Under the pieces are notes generated by a model. It was given only the letters and a program-made list of their open reading frames with translations, had not been told where the DNA came from and did no database searches. From the NCBI GenBank assembly GCA_037013685.1, contig CM072884.1, forward strand, positions 103,281,548 through 103,345,547: 64,000 nucleotides of DNA, written 5' to 3'. The position numbers and the translations under genes were made by a program. Source of the DNA: Acridotheres tristis. Lineage: Eukaryota > Chordata > Aves > Passeriformes > Sturnidae. Below are positions 50,409-61,910 of this stretch, in pieces. How positions within the stretch are numbered: the stretch's first letter is position 1; each line of letters opens with the position of its first letter.

Positions 50409-50622
50409 GGGAAACTTGAGCAGAAGGAGGAAAAAGGGTGGAGATGGAATTCAGGAGGGTGGGTCTGGGGGGGAGACCCGAGCAGACAATGGGATGGAAA
50501 GGACTGAGACTGATGTTAGGGGCTGGGCATGGAGCAGCACCTGGAAGGGGAAATATGGGCAGCAGCACAACTATTGGAGCTGGTTCTGGGATATCAGATG
50601 CAGAAATGGGACATCTGGGCAA
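50409..50622 (+). repeat. Decayed minisatellite, ~60-77 bp period
   Basis: Four related cores recur on the plus strand: GGGAAACTTGAGCAG (50409), GGGAGACCCGAGCAG (50471), GGGAAATATGGGCAG (50548) and GGGACATCTGGGCAAG (50608). Spacings are 62, 77 and 60 bp. Between cores the sequence is purine-rich with loosely similar GGGCTGGGCATGG / GGGTGGGTCTGGGG segments. It lies in the G-richest part of the window and explains a 112-codon proline-rich artefactual frame on the minus strand. Confidence 0.55.
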
Positions 50623-51342
50623 GTGAACATGGATCAAAGAATCTGAGACAAAACCAGGGGAATGACTGTAGAAGGAAAGGGGAGAAACTATAAAACAGTT
50701 GCTCTAGAAAGGGAAAGGGGGTGTTTGGATGAAGCATGTAAAGCAAAATGCCTGAGTCTGAGGCAAGGAGTGGAGACTTGGGAGAAAAGTCAGAATAAGT
50801 AGAAAAAAACTATTTCTATTTGAAGGCAAATCCACATTTAAGAATTCCTCTGATGTTAAAAAATAGACATATTTTTCAAACAATGTCTCACTCTGCAGTT
50901 TGGAGGCAGTAAATTGCTACTCTTGTCAGTTTCTCTGTTTCATATATCTACCAATAATAATTTGTATTTTAGTCATGATTAATTTGACATATTGTCCGAC
51001 TATTTGCTATTAAAATCATAGAAATTAAATGTATAAAATGTACTAAAATAACAGATTAAGTGCTGGTTTAGTTGATACTGTGAAATACAAGAAGTCATTA
51101 GGAAGTTCACAGCTTTGGTTCTGCTGCATTTGCATGCTTACTATAAATATTTAATAAAAGCACTAAATCTGTACAGATCTGAGTGGTTAGTATGGTCTAA
51201 TTTGAGCTCCTGCATGCAGGAACGGAAAGAAATATATTAGGAGGAAGCATTTATAAAGTACCTGACTCCTGACTTCAATGATTGTTGGAGTAGAAGCATG
51301 CCAATAAACAATTCCTAAAATAAGACGTCCTTCTTCATCTAG

Positions 51343-51390
51343 GAAAAAAAAAAAATCAAATCAAAACAAAACAAAAAAAAAACCAAGCAA
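51343..51390 (+). repeat. Poly-A plus (CAAAA)n tract
   Basis: A 12-A run followed by TCAAATCAAAACAAAACAAA and another A run. It is a member of the A/C tract family. Confidence 0.85.
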
Positions 51391-51445
51391 ATTATTATAG
51401 GTGTCTGGATTTATTTTGGTAATTAATACTGAAAAAGTTGTACCT

Positions 51446-51500
51446 AAAAAAAAAAAAAAAAAGAAAAAGAAACACCACCAAAAAAGCATTTAAAAAAATG
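51446..51500 (+). repeat. Poly-A rich tract
   Basis: A 17-A run grading into GAAAAAG, CACCACCAAAAAAG and a further A run. Starts 55 bp after the tract at 51343-51390. Confidence 0.85.
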
Positions 51501-52588
51501 AGATGGTTAATCAAATGTTGCCCTGCAAAGATTTTTTTTTTATCTGCCAGAGTTCATATGTGAATAGATTCTCAGAACAACCATTTTCCTGTGTAATAAT
51601 GATTGAGTTTTATTTTCAAGTTTCGAACTTCAGTTCTTGAAGTCTGATTAGTAACCAGTGGGAACATATCACTGAAAATATCAAGTGCTTGTTGTAAATT
51701 TAGACACCTGAAATTAGAAGACACTTCTAATTTTCTTTCTGTGGTTCTATTTCTCTTCTGTAGAATGGGATAGTGATGAACTTCTCATAATGGTGCAGAA
51801 ATTAATTTATTGATAGCTATGTAGAGTGAAAAAATCTGATGAGATTCTGCAATTTGTTTCCATAAAATGATTTGGAAGGTCTAACAATGAAGACGGAAGA
51901 AGATATTGAGTGATTTGTCATTAAACAAGTACCACCCATTAGAAGACTGAATGCAGCAGGTATCTAGGGGAAAAATGATATATTACCATGTCAATAAAAC
52001 GTGCATGTGCAAAGGGGTAAGAATATTCAGGACTCAGTTAGTTTAGCAATACTCTGGGGATTTTTTAGAGCAGTTGGTTAGTATTGAATAAGTGAATCTT
52101 TGCTCATAGTTTGAGTTCAATGGAGAAAAAAATATTTCTCCTTTATGTGGGCACAACTAAAGGCATAACTAAGCAGATACTTGTGTAACAGAGGGAACTG
52201 CTAATGCCTCTTACACATCCTCAGTCCATTGACATCCATGGGAAACTTGAAGCAAGTAAGTAGTAAAAGGATTTCCAAGAGATTTTTATTTATTTTTTCT
52301 TATCTGATTTTAGACACATTCAGACACATTTCATGTTTTAAATAAATAAATAAGATTGCATCTTGGATTATGCTCAGGTAAAAAAAGGTCTTTTTTATGT
52401 TTTAAATTTTTCCATTTTTTATAATTTCTAATTCCAATAAGAAAACTAGTTGTCTTTGCATATATATCTGTCTACCTTTAAAATACAGATAGATGGCTAT
52501 TTTTTTTTCTTGGTTACCTACACCGTAGAAAGTACAGGAAGCTAAAAATCAGGGAATGTACCATGAACATTTGAACTATATGTGCATT

Positions 52589-52611
52589 AAAAAAAAAAAA
52601 AAAAAAAAAAA
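52589..52611 (+). repeat. Poly-A run (A23)
   Basis: Twenty-three A residues followed by a purine-rich GGAGAGAAAGAAAAAATAAAATA stretch. No polyadenylation signal or gene-like body is seen upstream. Confidence 0.9.
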
Positions 52612-53499
52612 GGAGAGAAAGAAAAAATAAAATATATTTCAATCCTGATTCTGATTTTTTTTTTAATTACAGCCATTTCAATTTTAAATGCAGATAGACC
52701 TACCTTAGCCACATGCTTCCTGCCTCCCTCCTTTCCACTAGCACCACCTGGCATGACTTTTGGCCATCTCTGGGAGCTGGTTTACTGCCTCTAAATTCCA
52801 TGTTTCACCTGACTTTTCCTTTTTTTTTTTTTTTTTTAAACAAAAGATAATACACTAATTGATTTGCTTTATTATGTAGCAGAGAATTTTGTAAGGGTAC
52901 AGCATCAAGCCCAACATGGAAAGTAACTGGTTCTGAGATACAATGATGGAGATCACAGTCTCAAATGTCACCAAATGACAAGTGCTTTCATCTTGCCACT
53001 GATACGTGTGCAGGAGCAAAACCAATCAACTAATCAAGCAAAATACCAGATAGTTGCTCCATTGTTCAGCAGAACACTTAGACACATGATTCAAATCCTT
53101 CAGCAAAGGAATCAGGGACAAATCCCTTTCCAAATATGAATCTTGCTGTCTACTGCCCAAAAGCTTTCTCATCACACTCTGACATACTCTTTCTGGCTGT
53201 TGGTTGTACAGACCTTCCTGCTACAGGAAAGTCAACGTTTTTCTTTCAAGTTCTGATAATGTCTCTCAAAACTTTGCATTTTATTATTAACTAATTAACT
53301 ACTATCTGATTTTTTTAAAAAAGTCTCTACATATTGAAGGTTCATATTTTTCTTTTACTGTTTCAAAGATTTTTGAAAGCGACATTTCACTATTTCTTCT
53401 TTTTGAAAAAGTACAGAGAATGCTATTGTTTTTCCGGCAAAAAACAAAAAAAAACCCGAAACCTGAAATAAACTCTTCCTTGCATTTCCATAGTCTGTC

Positions 53500-54064
53500 A
53501 CCTTTCAACAATGGGATGGCAGGTTTGGTGGATGAGGGTAGAAGAGTCAGCAATATTTGTCTTGACTTTAGCAAGACTTTTGAGGCTGCCTCTCAGCATC
53601 ACCACAGACAGGCTGATGAAGTGTGGCTTCAGTGAGTGGACAGTGAGGTGAACCGAAATCCAGCTGAACATCTGTGCCCAGAGTTTTGTGAAGAGTGATA
53701 CAATATTCAAAAAAAGGAAGTGCCAAGTCCTGCCCATGGGGTGGAACAACCCCAGCCACCAGTGCACACCAGGGGTGCCTAGATGCAAATAATTGATGGG
53801 AAAGAATTCAGAGGGAGCCAGATTTTTCTCATGGTGCCCTCTGACAGGGCAGATGCCAGCGGGCACAAAACAGAACTCCTGAGATTCCTTGTGAGCACAA
53901 AAGGTGATTTATAGTGTGAGGATAAACAGTGGGACAGGTTTCCTAGAGAGGCTGTGTGAAGTCTCCATCCCTGGAGATATTTAAAACAGCCTGGATGCTG
54001 CTCTGGGCACGGGGTTGGGCTGAGCTATCCATGGAGTTGCCTCATTGTCTCTGCGAGTCAGTGA
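53500..54064 (+). mobile_element. CR1 LINE, longest copy, with internal deletions
   Basis: The order of homologous blocks follows a CR1 element. First comes the reverse-transcriptase region (53500-53690), then a block near 53715-53780 matching the region around AAGTGCCAAGTCCTGC. After a short non-matching part comes the ORF2 3' region from about 53830 (GTGCCCTCTGACAGGGCAGA, GCGGGCACAAA) through AGAGAGGCTGTG and GTCTCCATCCCTGGAGATAT, and then a decayed 3' UTR to about 54064. A full-length element has much more sequence between the first two blocks and before the third, so at least two internal deletions occurred. Stop codons and frameshifts interrupt the frame. Terminal octamers are barely recognisable, suggesting an old copy. 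Confidence 0.9.
53510..53635 (+). pseudogene. CR1 ORF2 reverse-transcriptase remnant
   Basis: Codons from 53561 to 53581 read LDFSKTF, the reverse-transcriptase motif A of CR1-type LINEs, retaining the catalytic-type aspartate. It is followed by a diverged EAAS stretch where DTVS is usual. The frame ends at a stop at 53633-53635 and is out of phase with later homologous blocks. It is a fragment of an element-encoded polymerase, not a host gene, and cannot be functional. Confidence 0.8.
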
Positions 54065-57000
54065 CATGGACTTCAGATAAGGATTGTATTATGTCTCTGT
54101 GAAAGAATGATCAGAACTGAGGCAGGATTTTGTCTCTGTTAAAGATGTCTCTCTCTTCTTACCCACCATGCTTATTTTCTGTACTTTGGGAAGATTACAC
54201 CTCTGTGCTTTTTGTGTTCTTGTTTTTTCTTGTCATGTTCTTGTTGCTTGTCAGAGAAAACAGAGGTCACAGATTTTCAAATGACAGGAGGCCTAATTAA
54301 ATTATTTGTTTGGAGACCAAAGGTTGCTTCAGTGCCAGTTGGTTCATCTCTCTGTTGGGCCCTACGTTGTGAAGACAATGGATTAAGTTTTTGTTTGCCT
54401 TTGAGTCGGTATATGCACCATGTATATAAGATTTTTTTGAAAAGTGAAGTAAGGTATGCTGTGAATTTTCTTTACTTTCATTATCAAATCAGAAACTTCA
54501 GGCACAGAAAAAGCCAATATTTCTGTGCATTCACAGTCATGTGTTGAATGTGCATTTATTTGTATAATGCATTGAGACAGAAACTGAGTGTGCAGGCAAG
54601 TATCTGTGTACACTGTGATTCACTTCTTCATTTTTAAGAAGTTCTTCTGAGAGGTTTTCTAAGAATGTTTTGTATTTAAAGAAGGAACAATCAAACAGTT
54701 TTCAGACCAGATAGTAAAGAGTTAATGGATTATATTCATTGTGTCTTATTTCTAGAAAAACAAATTCAAGGAAAATTTGCCCAATTATCTGTCATGAATA
54801 AGTTGAAAAGCAATCATTATTCTAACCTTCAGTTAAAAACTAACTGCACTCATCTCACTTTGTATTCTTAAAAGGCCATGAGAATATTCTAGCTTTAGAT
54901 TTTTTGAAAGCATTGTTTGGTGTGAATTTTGGTTTTTTTTTTTTCCTATTTTCACTTTATTTTCCCCCTTACTTGTAAAGCACAGTAAAGAGGAAAGCTT
55001 TAAATTTACTCATAAATCTTAGAAATACCATTTATATTTTGGCTTCAGGAATAATAGGTCATCCATTCTGGCCTTGATATCACCTGTTTTTGTAGCTGCT
55101 ATTAAAATGTCAACATTTTCTATCAATTACTCCAGAATCATACTTGCATTATTTGTCAATTGCTAAAATAAGAAATAGCAGTAGTATTTCAGATTATGTA
55201 TAGCTTAAATTGTTAGAAAAATCCACCATAATTGATACTTTCTGGATTCTTGAAAATCATAAAAGGCTAGGGAGCAGTAATCAGAAAAGATCAGATGGAA
55301 TACATATATGGTGAAAATTCAAGTTATTAACTTTTTGTTAATTTTCTTGTTTAAAAAATCAGTAATAAGTTTGTGTTAGAACAATGGTAAGATATTAAGA
55401 GATTTAGTCTTTCCTTTCTGCCATGTTGCCTAACATTTTGAATTATAGGACATTGCCACTTTTCCAATATTTTTTTCCAATTTGCTAAGTGTAAGCATTA
55501 ATATTTAACTGAAAATTATTCTTTATTAATTCATTCACAAACATCTTTAGTAACATTTTACTGAAACTTAACATTTATTCCAAAGATAAAGAGGAGGCAA
55601 AAGAGATAAAAAAGGAACCATATCTTTTTTAAGTCAATCAGCATTATTCTTATAATTTACTCATGACCACAATTTCTTTGTGAATTGTTTATTTTATGTT
55701 TAATTTAAACTAGTATAACTAGAAGTGACTCTGGAATAGAAATGAGGAAGTCTATTGTGATACACAACTATCCTGAGACACCCTAAAACTCTTTTTCTAT
55801 GAGGAATTGATGCTTTTTTTAATATTAATGTCAGGTGTAATATTCTAATCTGCTTTCAGTTGAAATAGAATGGAGCCCTCATTTTGAAAGATCTTAAAGA
55901 CCTGCTTTTCCACTCTGTGTATAACCAGACACTAATTACTGGAAGTCAGAGAGGGGGAAAAAATAAAAAAGTGCTTTTATATTATCATTTAATATTACAC
56001 TAGGTTTTGTTTGCTTGTTTTTCAAGTTAATAACAAGCATTAGTGCTTGCTACAGATTTTCTAGCATGCTAGAATTATTTCATGCCCTCCATCTTTATCT
56101 CTGCAAAGATAGCATGAACAAACCTTTGCTGTATTTGTGCGAGCATTATCCATTAACTAACATCAGTTTCTGTCATTCAGTATAGAAATACTTGCCCTTC
56201 TTGAAATAATTCAAGGACTGAATTTGTCTTGTCCATGATACTTTATTGAAAAATCTGGATGTGCAGTAACTGTTCTGCACGACAGATTGGGGGTGCACAT
56301 TTTGTAAATAATTGTCTTTCTTATTGGGAATTACCTTCTTTTTGCATGTTTGTGAGAGCTCCATACCCTCTGACCAGGTTCTTTTAGATATCCCACATAT
56401 GGAGGGATATCTAATTTACCTGTATGAAGAGAGTTGATGTTCCATGGGATTTCTGATCTAGTGGAACAGTACAAAATAGACTATATAACACAATACAAAT
56501 GTAAATTGCACTTAGTGAAATACAGCAATATATACAGTCCAGTCACAAGTTGTTAATACTCTCACCATCACCAGGCTGAGCACCCCCCTCATCAGGAAGG
56601 CATCTGCATTGGTTAAGTCAGCTCAAGCCTGTGGAGCTCTTCAGAATTCCTTTGTTAATTTTTGGGGTTTTATATTCTTTGCTGGGATAATCCACAGCTT
56701 CTCTTCTTCAGGTATTCAATCTGACCTGTGCTAAATTGGTCAGCTCTGGGAGACATTCCCACTCTTCTAATGAACTCAGGGAGAAACTTTTACAATGCCT
56801 GTTGATCCACTCAGCTGCTGATGGCTCTTTACCTAAAACAAATTTCACCCTCTGGTCCCCTTGGGGCTGAGTCGGCTTCTACATACCAGCTTTGGTCAGT
56901 CAGACCCTGCATTATTCCCAAGATTCATGGAATGTCTCCTTGCCCATCTCCTCTACACCTCCTTCCATTGTAGGAGGTCATTGGGCAGTCACAATGTTTT

Positions 57001-58585
57001 TAGGAAAAGTGTCTTTGTTATGAAGATGACAAGGAAGTCACATAACATTTTGCAGTGGACTTAAATTTCATTTCAGGGACACATTCTTTGGTCTGTAAAG
57101 TCCAAAACCAACCACTCTCATTAAATAAAGATGGATTCTTCAGCTTATTTCTGTAGTACTCATGTATTTGCCAGATCAACAAGACATTTGAGTTTAATAT
57201 CTAAAGTAAAAGGACATGATATAACAAAAATATATGAATGCATCTTGAAAATGAAGCTATAAGTTTTATTGCTTTGTCATGTAAACTTTCTAAATGTCTG
57301 TTTACTTCCCTGGTATTTTCAAGAAAACTCCAATAATCCAGAAAAAAAGTAGACTAGCTTCTATTTATGTCAGACCTGTGGACATTGTTTGTAGATCCAG
57401 AGCAGTTCTTACATGGCTGTTGCAATTTAAGTGATGATTTCCCACGTCTCCTCGGAACAAGCTTCTGCTGCAATGCAACCTTTGTCTTTTTCTTTCTCTG
57501 TGCACAAAGACATGCACACCCATGCAAGTACATGTATGAAAATAGATGAACCAAAAATCTCTCTACTCTCATTTCTGCTTCAGCTGGACTTGTTTGTTGT
57601 ATGTACTTCAGCTTGATTCATGCATATTATTTTATAAGTAAAATATTATTTTCAGTAGGTAAAAACATTTAGCATTTCCTTCAAGTCACTCGTCTTATAA
57701 AGTCATTGTAAAGAATAAAAAATACAAATATTTCTATTTCATAGTTTTAAGGCTTCCCTATTTGGATAAACAGTAAATAATGTACTGTCCATGAAGATAT
57801 GCAATATTAAATAAAAATTAAACAAGAATCAACCTTCATTCCTACTATACACTTTCTCTTCCTAGTATTTTGCTACGAGTAACCAGAATTTTTAATATAT
57901 ACATTTTATGTTATATACATAACACATAACATTGGATAACCAGACAACTCAGGACACAGTTTGACAAATGATGCCACAATCAAACGATTCGTCTTTACCA
58001 ACAAATCAGAGATCTAACATAGGGATATCCCAATCGAAGCGTTGGCTGTCAGAATTTGTTTGTTGGACCTGTGGCATCATGATTTCTCTGAAAATAGAAA
58101 GAATTCTGCAATATTTCTTTATCAATAGATTCTTTGTGATAAATGCAAAAGAAATGATGAGCATAAAATCTGTCATCCATGCAGAAACCTTATGAGTTTA
58201 ATTATCAGAGTAATAAAAACATATTTTCTGTGGTGTCACATCTTAAATCTCTTTTTATGTATCAATGTGCTTAATATTTTTGAAAAAAAATTAATTTTGA
58301 TGCCTTGTTACCCATTGGGAAGTAGAACATCCCATCACACTTGTGAATTATTTATGCTTGTGATCGCAGAATTTTTTATGTTAGTTTCTCTAACTTTGTA
58401 ACCCTCGAGTAGTCACAACAATTGCTTGGAGTTTGAAACTAGAACATTTATTCCCCTTGTCAAAGGTGGTCTTAAACCTTTGTCTGTAAATGAAGGCTCT
58501 AAGCCTGAGTCTCTCAGCCTCAGCATTACCATGTTCACACATCAGAGATCTCATCCCTGGATCATGATAGCCACTGACTTTACAA
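54065..58585. other. Gene-free unique DNA
   Basis: No gene is recognised. The segment 56560-57110 is more balanced in composition and has no simple repeats but resembles nothing I can name. The rest is AT-rich single-copy sequence. The longest frame, 111 codons at 54212-54547, lacks any recognisable domain. Confidence 0.65.
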
Positions 58586-58643
58586 TTTTTTTTTTTTATT
58601 TTTTTTTATTTTTTTTTAATTTTTTTTTTTTTTTTTTTTTTTT
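58586..58643 (-). repeat. Poly-T block (poly-A on minus strand)
   Basis: Fifty-eight bases almost entirely T with isolated A interruptions, ending at GTGGAGGAGAGG. On the minus strand this is an interrupted poly-A. No retrocopy body is evident on the side where one would be expected. Confidence 0.95.
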
Positions 58644-61207
58644 GTGGAGGAGAGGTTTAGGGAAAATTTAAGCACCTTCTTTTTATGGAGCTTTCCCTTA
58701 ATCTTGCCACAAAGGAGAGTCTAAAGGTCTTAGCTTGAAAGTGAAGTCATGAGAAAAACAAGATTAGAGAACTGTGCATGGAAAAACACGTAGAAGCTGA
58801 GATATTTCCATGCAGCACTTTCTATCAACCTAATTGGCCGAGAAAAAATTATTTTTAAATTGCTGGAGAGCCTGAGGGCTCATAGGTCAAGTGGACCTCA
58901 AGGTACCATTTCCGTGAAACAGATGGAGGGTATCTCCCTTGGAAAGCTGCCAAAATCATGCTAGTGATGGGCAGGGACCTGCTGAGAACAAATAACCTTG
59001 ATAACTGCCTAGGTTTCGCAAAAATTGCCATTAACAATGCTCTTTTATGATTAAAAAAAAAAATTAAAAGTCTATTTTGATATTGAAATACAACCTACAA
59101 AATGATTTCACAACATCTCTTCCAAAAAAATATTTATTTATACTTGTAGTAAAACTAATGATAATACTTACTATTGGTAGAAATAGCTATAATTTTATCA
59201 AATTAAAGTCATCTATAACTTTATTATAAATATTTTTTTATTAATGCTTCCATGCCAATGATGTACTTTTAGACATGGACCCAAAATGCTAGTAATTTTT
59301 AGACCATTTTGAAATAAACCTCCATAAGGTTAAACAATTATTTTATGTTTGAATGTTATTTCTTCTCTTTTTTTACTTATGTTGTGACCTTGATCTATCA
59401 ACTGAACAATATAATGTAATATTGATCTTAATTCTGTAGATATTTTAAAATAAAAAATACATAAGATCTGTATGGCAAAAAGATATAGAATAGAAAATTG
59501 AAATAATGAGTTACGTTAAGCTCAATAACTCGTATATCTGATTAAAAGAATCCCACTAACAGTGGAGTATTATAAATATGGATGGAAATGGGTGAAGCTA
59601 GGGAGTGACTCAGGAAAGAATTTACATAACAAAGATACAGCACTCAAAGGGAAATTTTTGTAAACAGCATAGTAAAGTCAGATTTTGGAATATGTTAATT
59701 ATTTTCTACACTACGTCAGTCCTTTGAAAAATAAACACTTCATCCTAAATAAGACACCACCTAGGGGGTATGAGAGACCCTTGTAAAAGTGGCAATGTGA
59801 AAATGCTGTGGATAGCAGCAGTGACCATGGTGATAACAGTACATGTAAGTGTTCTTTTTCCCTTTTATGTGTCAGGAAAACCTCAGATAAGAAGTTTAAA
59901 TACTTCTACTCCAAGCAAAAATTTTTGTTAGCTAATATTTCTGGAAATTTCCTGTATACAGCACATGATTTTTGCTGTATAACTTCTTATATTAAGTAAT
60001 TAGTAAGATTAAGTAATAAGTAAAAGGGCTTTGTGTTATTTGGTTTGGGCTTTTTAAATTTGCTTGTTTTCTGATGTTCTTTTTTTATCCAATTCTGATA
60101 TGCTTATTAAAAGTAAATCTTTTACTTAGACGTACAAGTATCCCAATTAATAAGAAAATAGTAAGGATTACATAGGGGGTTGCCTTCTTAACTTGATTAA
60201 TAACAAAGAAGAGTAATTACAAAAGACTGAGGGAAGGGCGTAATCAGGAATATTTTTTAAAACTCTCTGTTGAATTAGTCTGTTTCTTTGTCTTTTGCCT
60301 GTAGACAAAGTCCCCTAAGACAATTTTTATCCCAGGTACTTCTGTATTTTTGCTACCCTCAGCCTAGAATTAGCACACCAAAGCCTATGAAAATTGCTGT
60401 TTCGCAGTGAAATCAAATAATTGCATCACCTTTCCCACCGTTTACTTTTGTGTATTAGTAGTTCTGGAGGACACCAAATCACAAATTTGCTGCCCTTTTT
60501 TTAACTGTACGTATTCCATTTTTACACAGTACATCTTCCCCCTTTCTGTTACCAACACCGTTTCAGTCAGAGGGATGACAGCTCTTTGGGCTCTGCAAGT
60601 CAGTATTTAAGTGTTGTTGTTTGTGGTAATTTATTTACTATTCTTGCTTTTGCTGCAAGTCACTCTTGTTTACTCTGGGATTTTTTGATCACTGAAGTTT
60701 AGTCACTGTGTAAGGATTTTTTATCTTTATTGTTAAAATTTTGTTTACTTACTCGCCTGATACTAAACAACATTCACAAAAGTGAATGCAAATTTTGTTT
60801 ATTTTGTTAGACTTTTCATAACCTTTCATGACAAAGCAATTTAAGTTGCATTCAAAGAATATCAATGGTTTTATTCACCTTGCTTGCCTTTTTGTATAGT
60901 ACTATTCCTTTTCTCTAGGGATAAGAGGTTGGTTGACAGGGCAGGTATTATACATTTCTTCATTATACATCACAAGATTTTTTTTTTTCCCTAAATTTCT
61001 GTTAAAAGGCGAGAGAAAACAGCAAAACCAGCACTCCTAAGCATAAGGAACGCACAAGTGTACTAAGGACATTGCTACTAAGTCAAAATCCACCAGAATG
61101 TTAAACTTAAAAAAAATGAAACTTCCACTCTTACAGAGAACAGAGATAAAGAATATTTGGGTTTGCGATTCATAGTCATGCTTCACAGGAAAGATTGAAG
61201 ATATAGG
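58644..61207. other. Gene-free unique DNA
   Basis: AT-rich single-copy sequence. It includes a 17-bp tandem duplication at 59991-60024 and a short T run near 60980. No gene is recognised. Confidence 0.65.
59991..60024 (+). repeat. 17-bp tandem duplication
   Basis: ATTAAGTAATTAGTAAG (59991-60007) is followed immediately by ATTAAGTAATAAGTAAA (60008-60024), matching at 15 of 17 positions. Confidence 0.8.
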
Positions 61208-61263
61208 ATATATATATATATACACACATATATATGCACACACACATATATATAGAGAGAGAG
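61208..61263. repeat. Compound dinucleotide microsatellite
   Basis: Consecutive blocks of TA, CA, TA, CA, TA and GA repeats over about 56 bp. Alternation of TA and CA blocks indicates interruption and re-expansion within one array. A 120-codon minus-strand frame running through it is an artefact (alternating Y/I and C/V residues). Confidence 0.95.
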
Positions 61264-61619
61264 GATATGCTAACTTCATGAGCTGGAGAAAAGTCCCAGT
61301 ATCTCTTCTATGAAAAAGTGAAAAGTCATCTGTAAGACAGCATCCACTTGCATACATATTTAATGTCACCCTGCAGAGACCATGGAAACTCCTCTTCACT
61401 GGGCTGTGATTTTATGGGGAATACTTCAGTGGAACAAAATGCACATCTTTGTGATTTAATCTTCATGAATATGAATACTGAATTACTCTTCAGTACTTCA
61501 TTATTACAATGCCAAGAAATCTTTTCTAGCCATGTTGAATACATTAAAAAACAAGACCGCCAATGAAGAGGTGATGACATTCTGTATTTTTCACATTTAA
61601 CTATATTACAAGAATCTAT
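61264..61619. other. Gene-free unique DNA
   Basis: AT-rich sequence between the compound microsatellite and the candidate regulatory cluster. Opposed open frames of 72 and 84 codons show no recognisable domain. Confidence 0.6.
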
Positions 61620-61910
61620 TAATTGTCTCTGTCAGTTGTTAAAATAAGTAAGCAAGATGCCCTCTGCACGTCTATCAGGATGACTGGCCTAATCAGGCTC
61701 AGTAAATTCAATGAGTATTTTGCTAAGCTTAATTAAAATTCAGCCCTGCATTTGAGTAAGCCGCAGTGGTTTGGCAGACCTTCAAAGGGCTACACTGCAG
61801 CACAACAATAAAAGTGATAAAGGCACACAAGAACAATAAATGTGATGCAAATGTTCCCATTATTCACAAATCAGGTATGACGTTGCTCCTTTAACTATTT
61901 TCTGTTTTCT
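61620..61910. promoter_or_regulatory. Candidate enhancer: SOX/POU/TCF motif cluster
   Basis: A high-complexity block without simple repeats. It contains a TCF/LEF-like CTTCAAAGG (61780-61788), two SOX-type ACAATA sites (61805-61810 and 61833-61838), a perfect POU octamer ATGCAAAT (61845-61852) seven bases after the second SOX site, and a TTAATTAAAAT homeodomain-type site near 61730. The mix resembles conserved neural or pluripotency-type enhancers, but the SOX-POU spacing is wider than the classical composite element. No conservation data are available. Confidence 0.35.

Larger units (their letters stand above)
50800..53499. other. Gene-free unique DNA
   Basis: AT-rich single-copy sequence with A-rich tracts at 51343-51390 and 51446-51500, an A23 run at 52589-52611 and a T18 run at 52820-52837. 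No gene is recognised. Confidence 0.65.

Noticed and set aside
53838..53851. Second CTCF-like motif (GTGCCCTCTGACAG)
   Set aside because: Mismatches three conserved positions and is simply part of the conserved CR1 ORF2 3' region.
61037..61399. 120-codon minus-strand frame
   Set aside because: Runs through the compound TA/CA/GA microsatellite, and its middle is an alternating Y/I, C/V repeat. No gene evidence.
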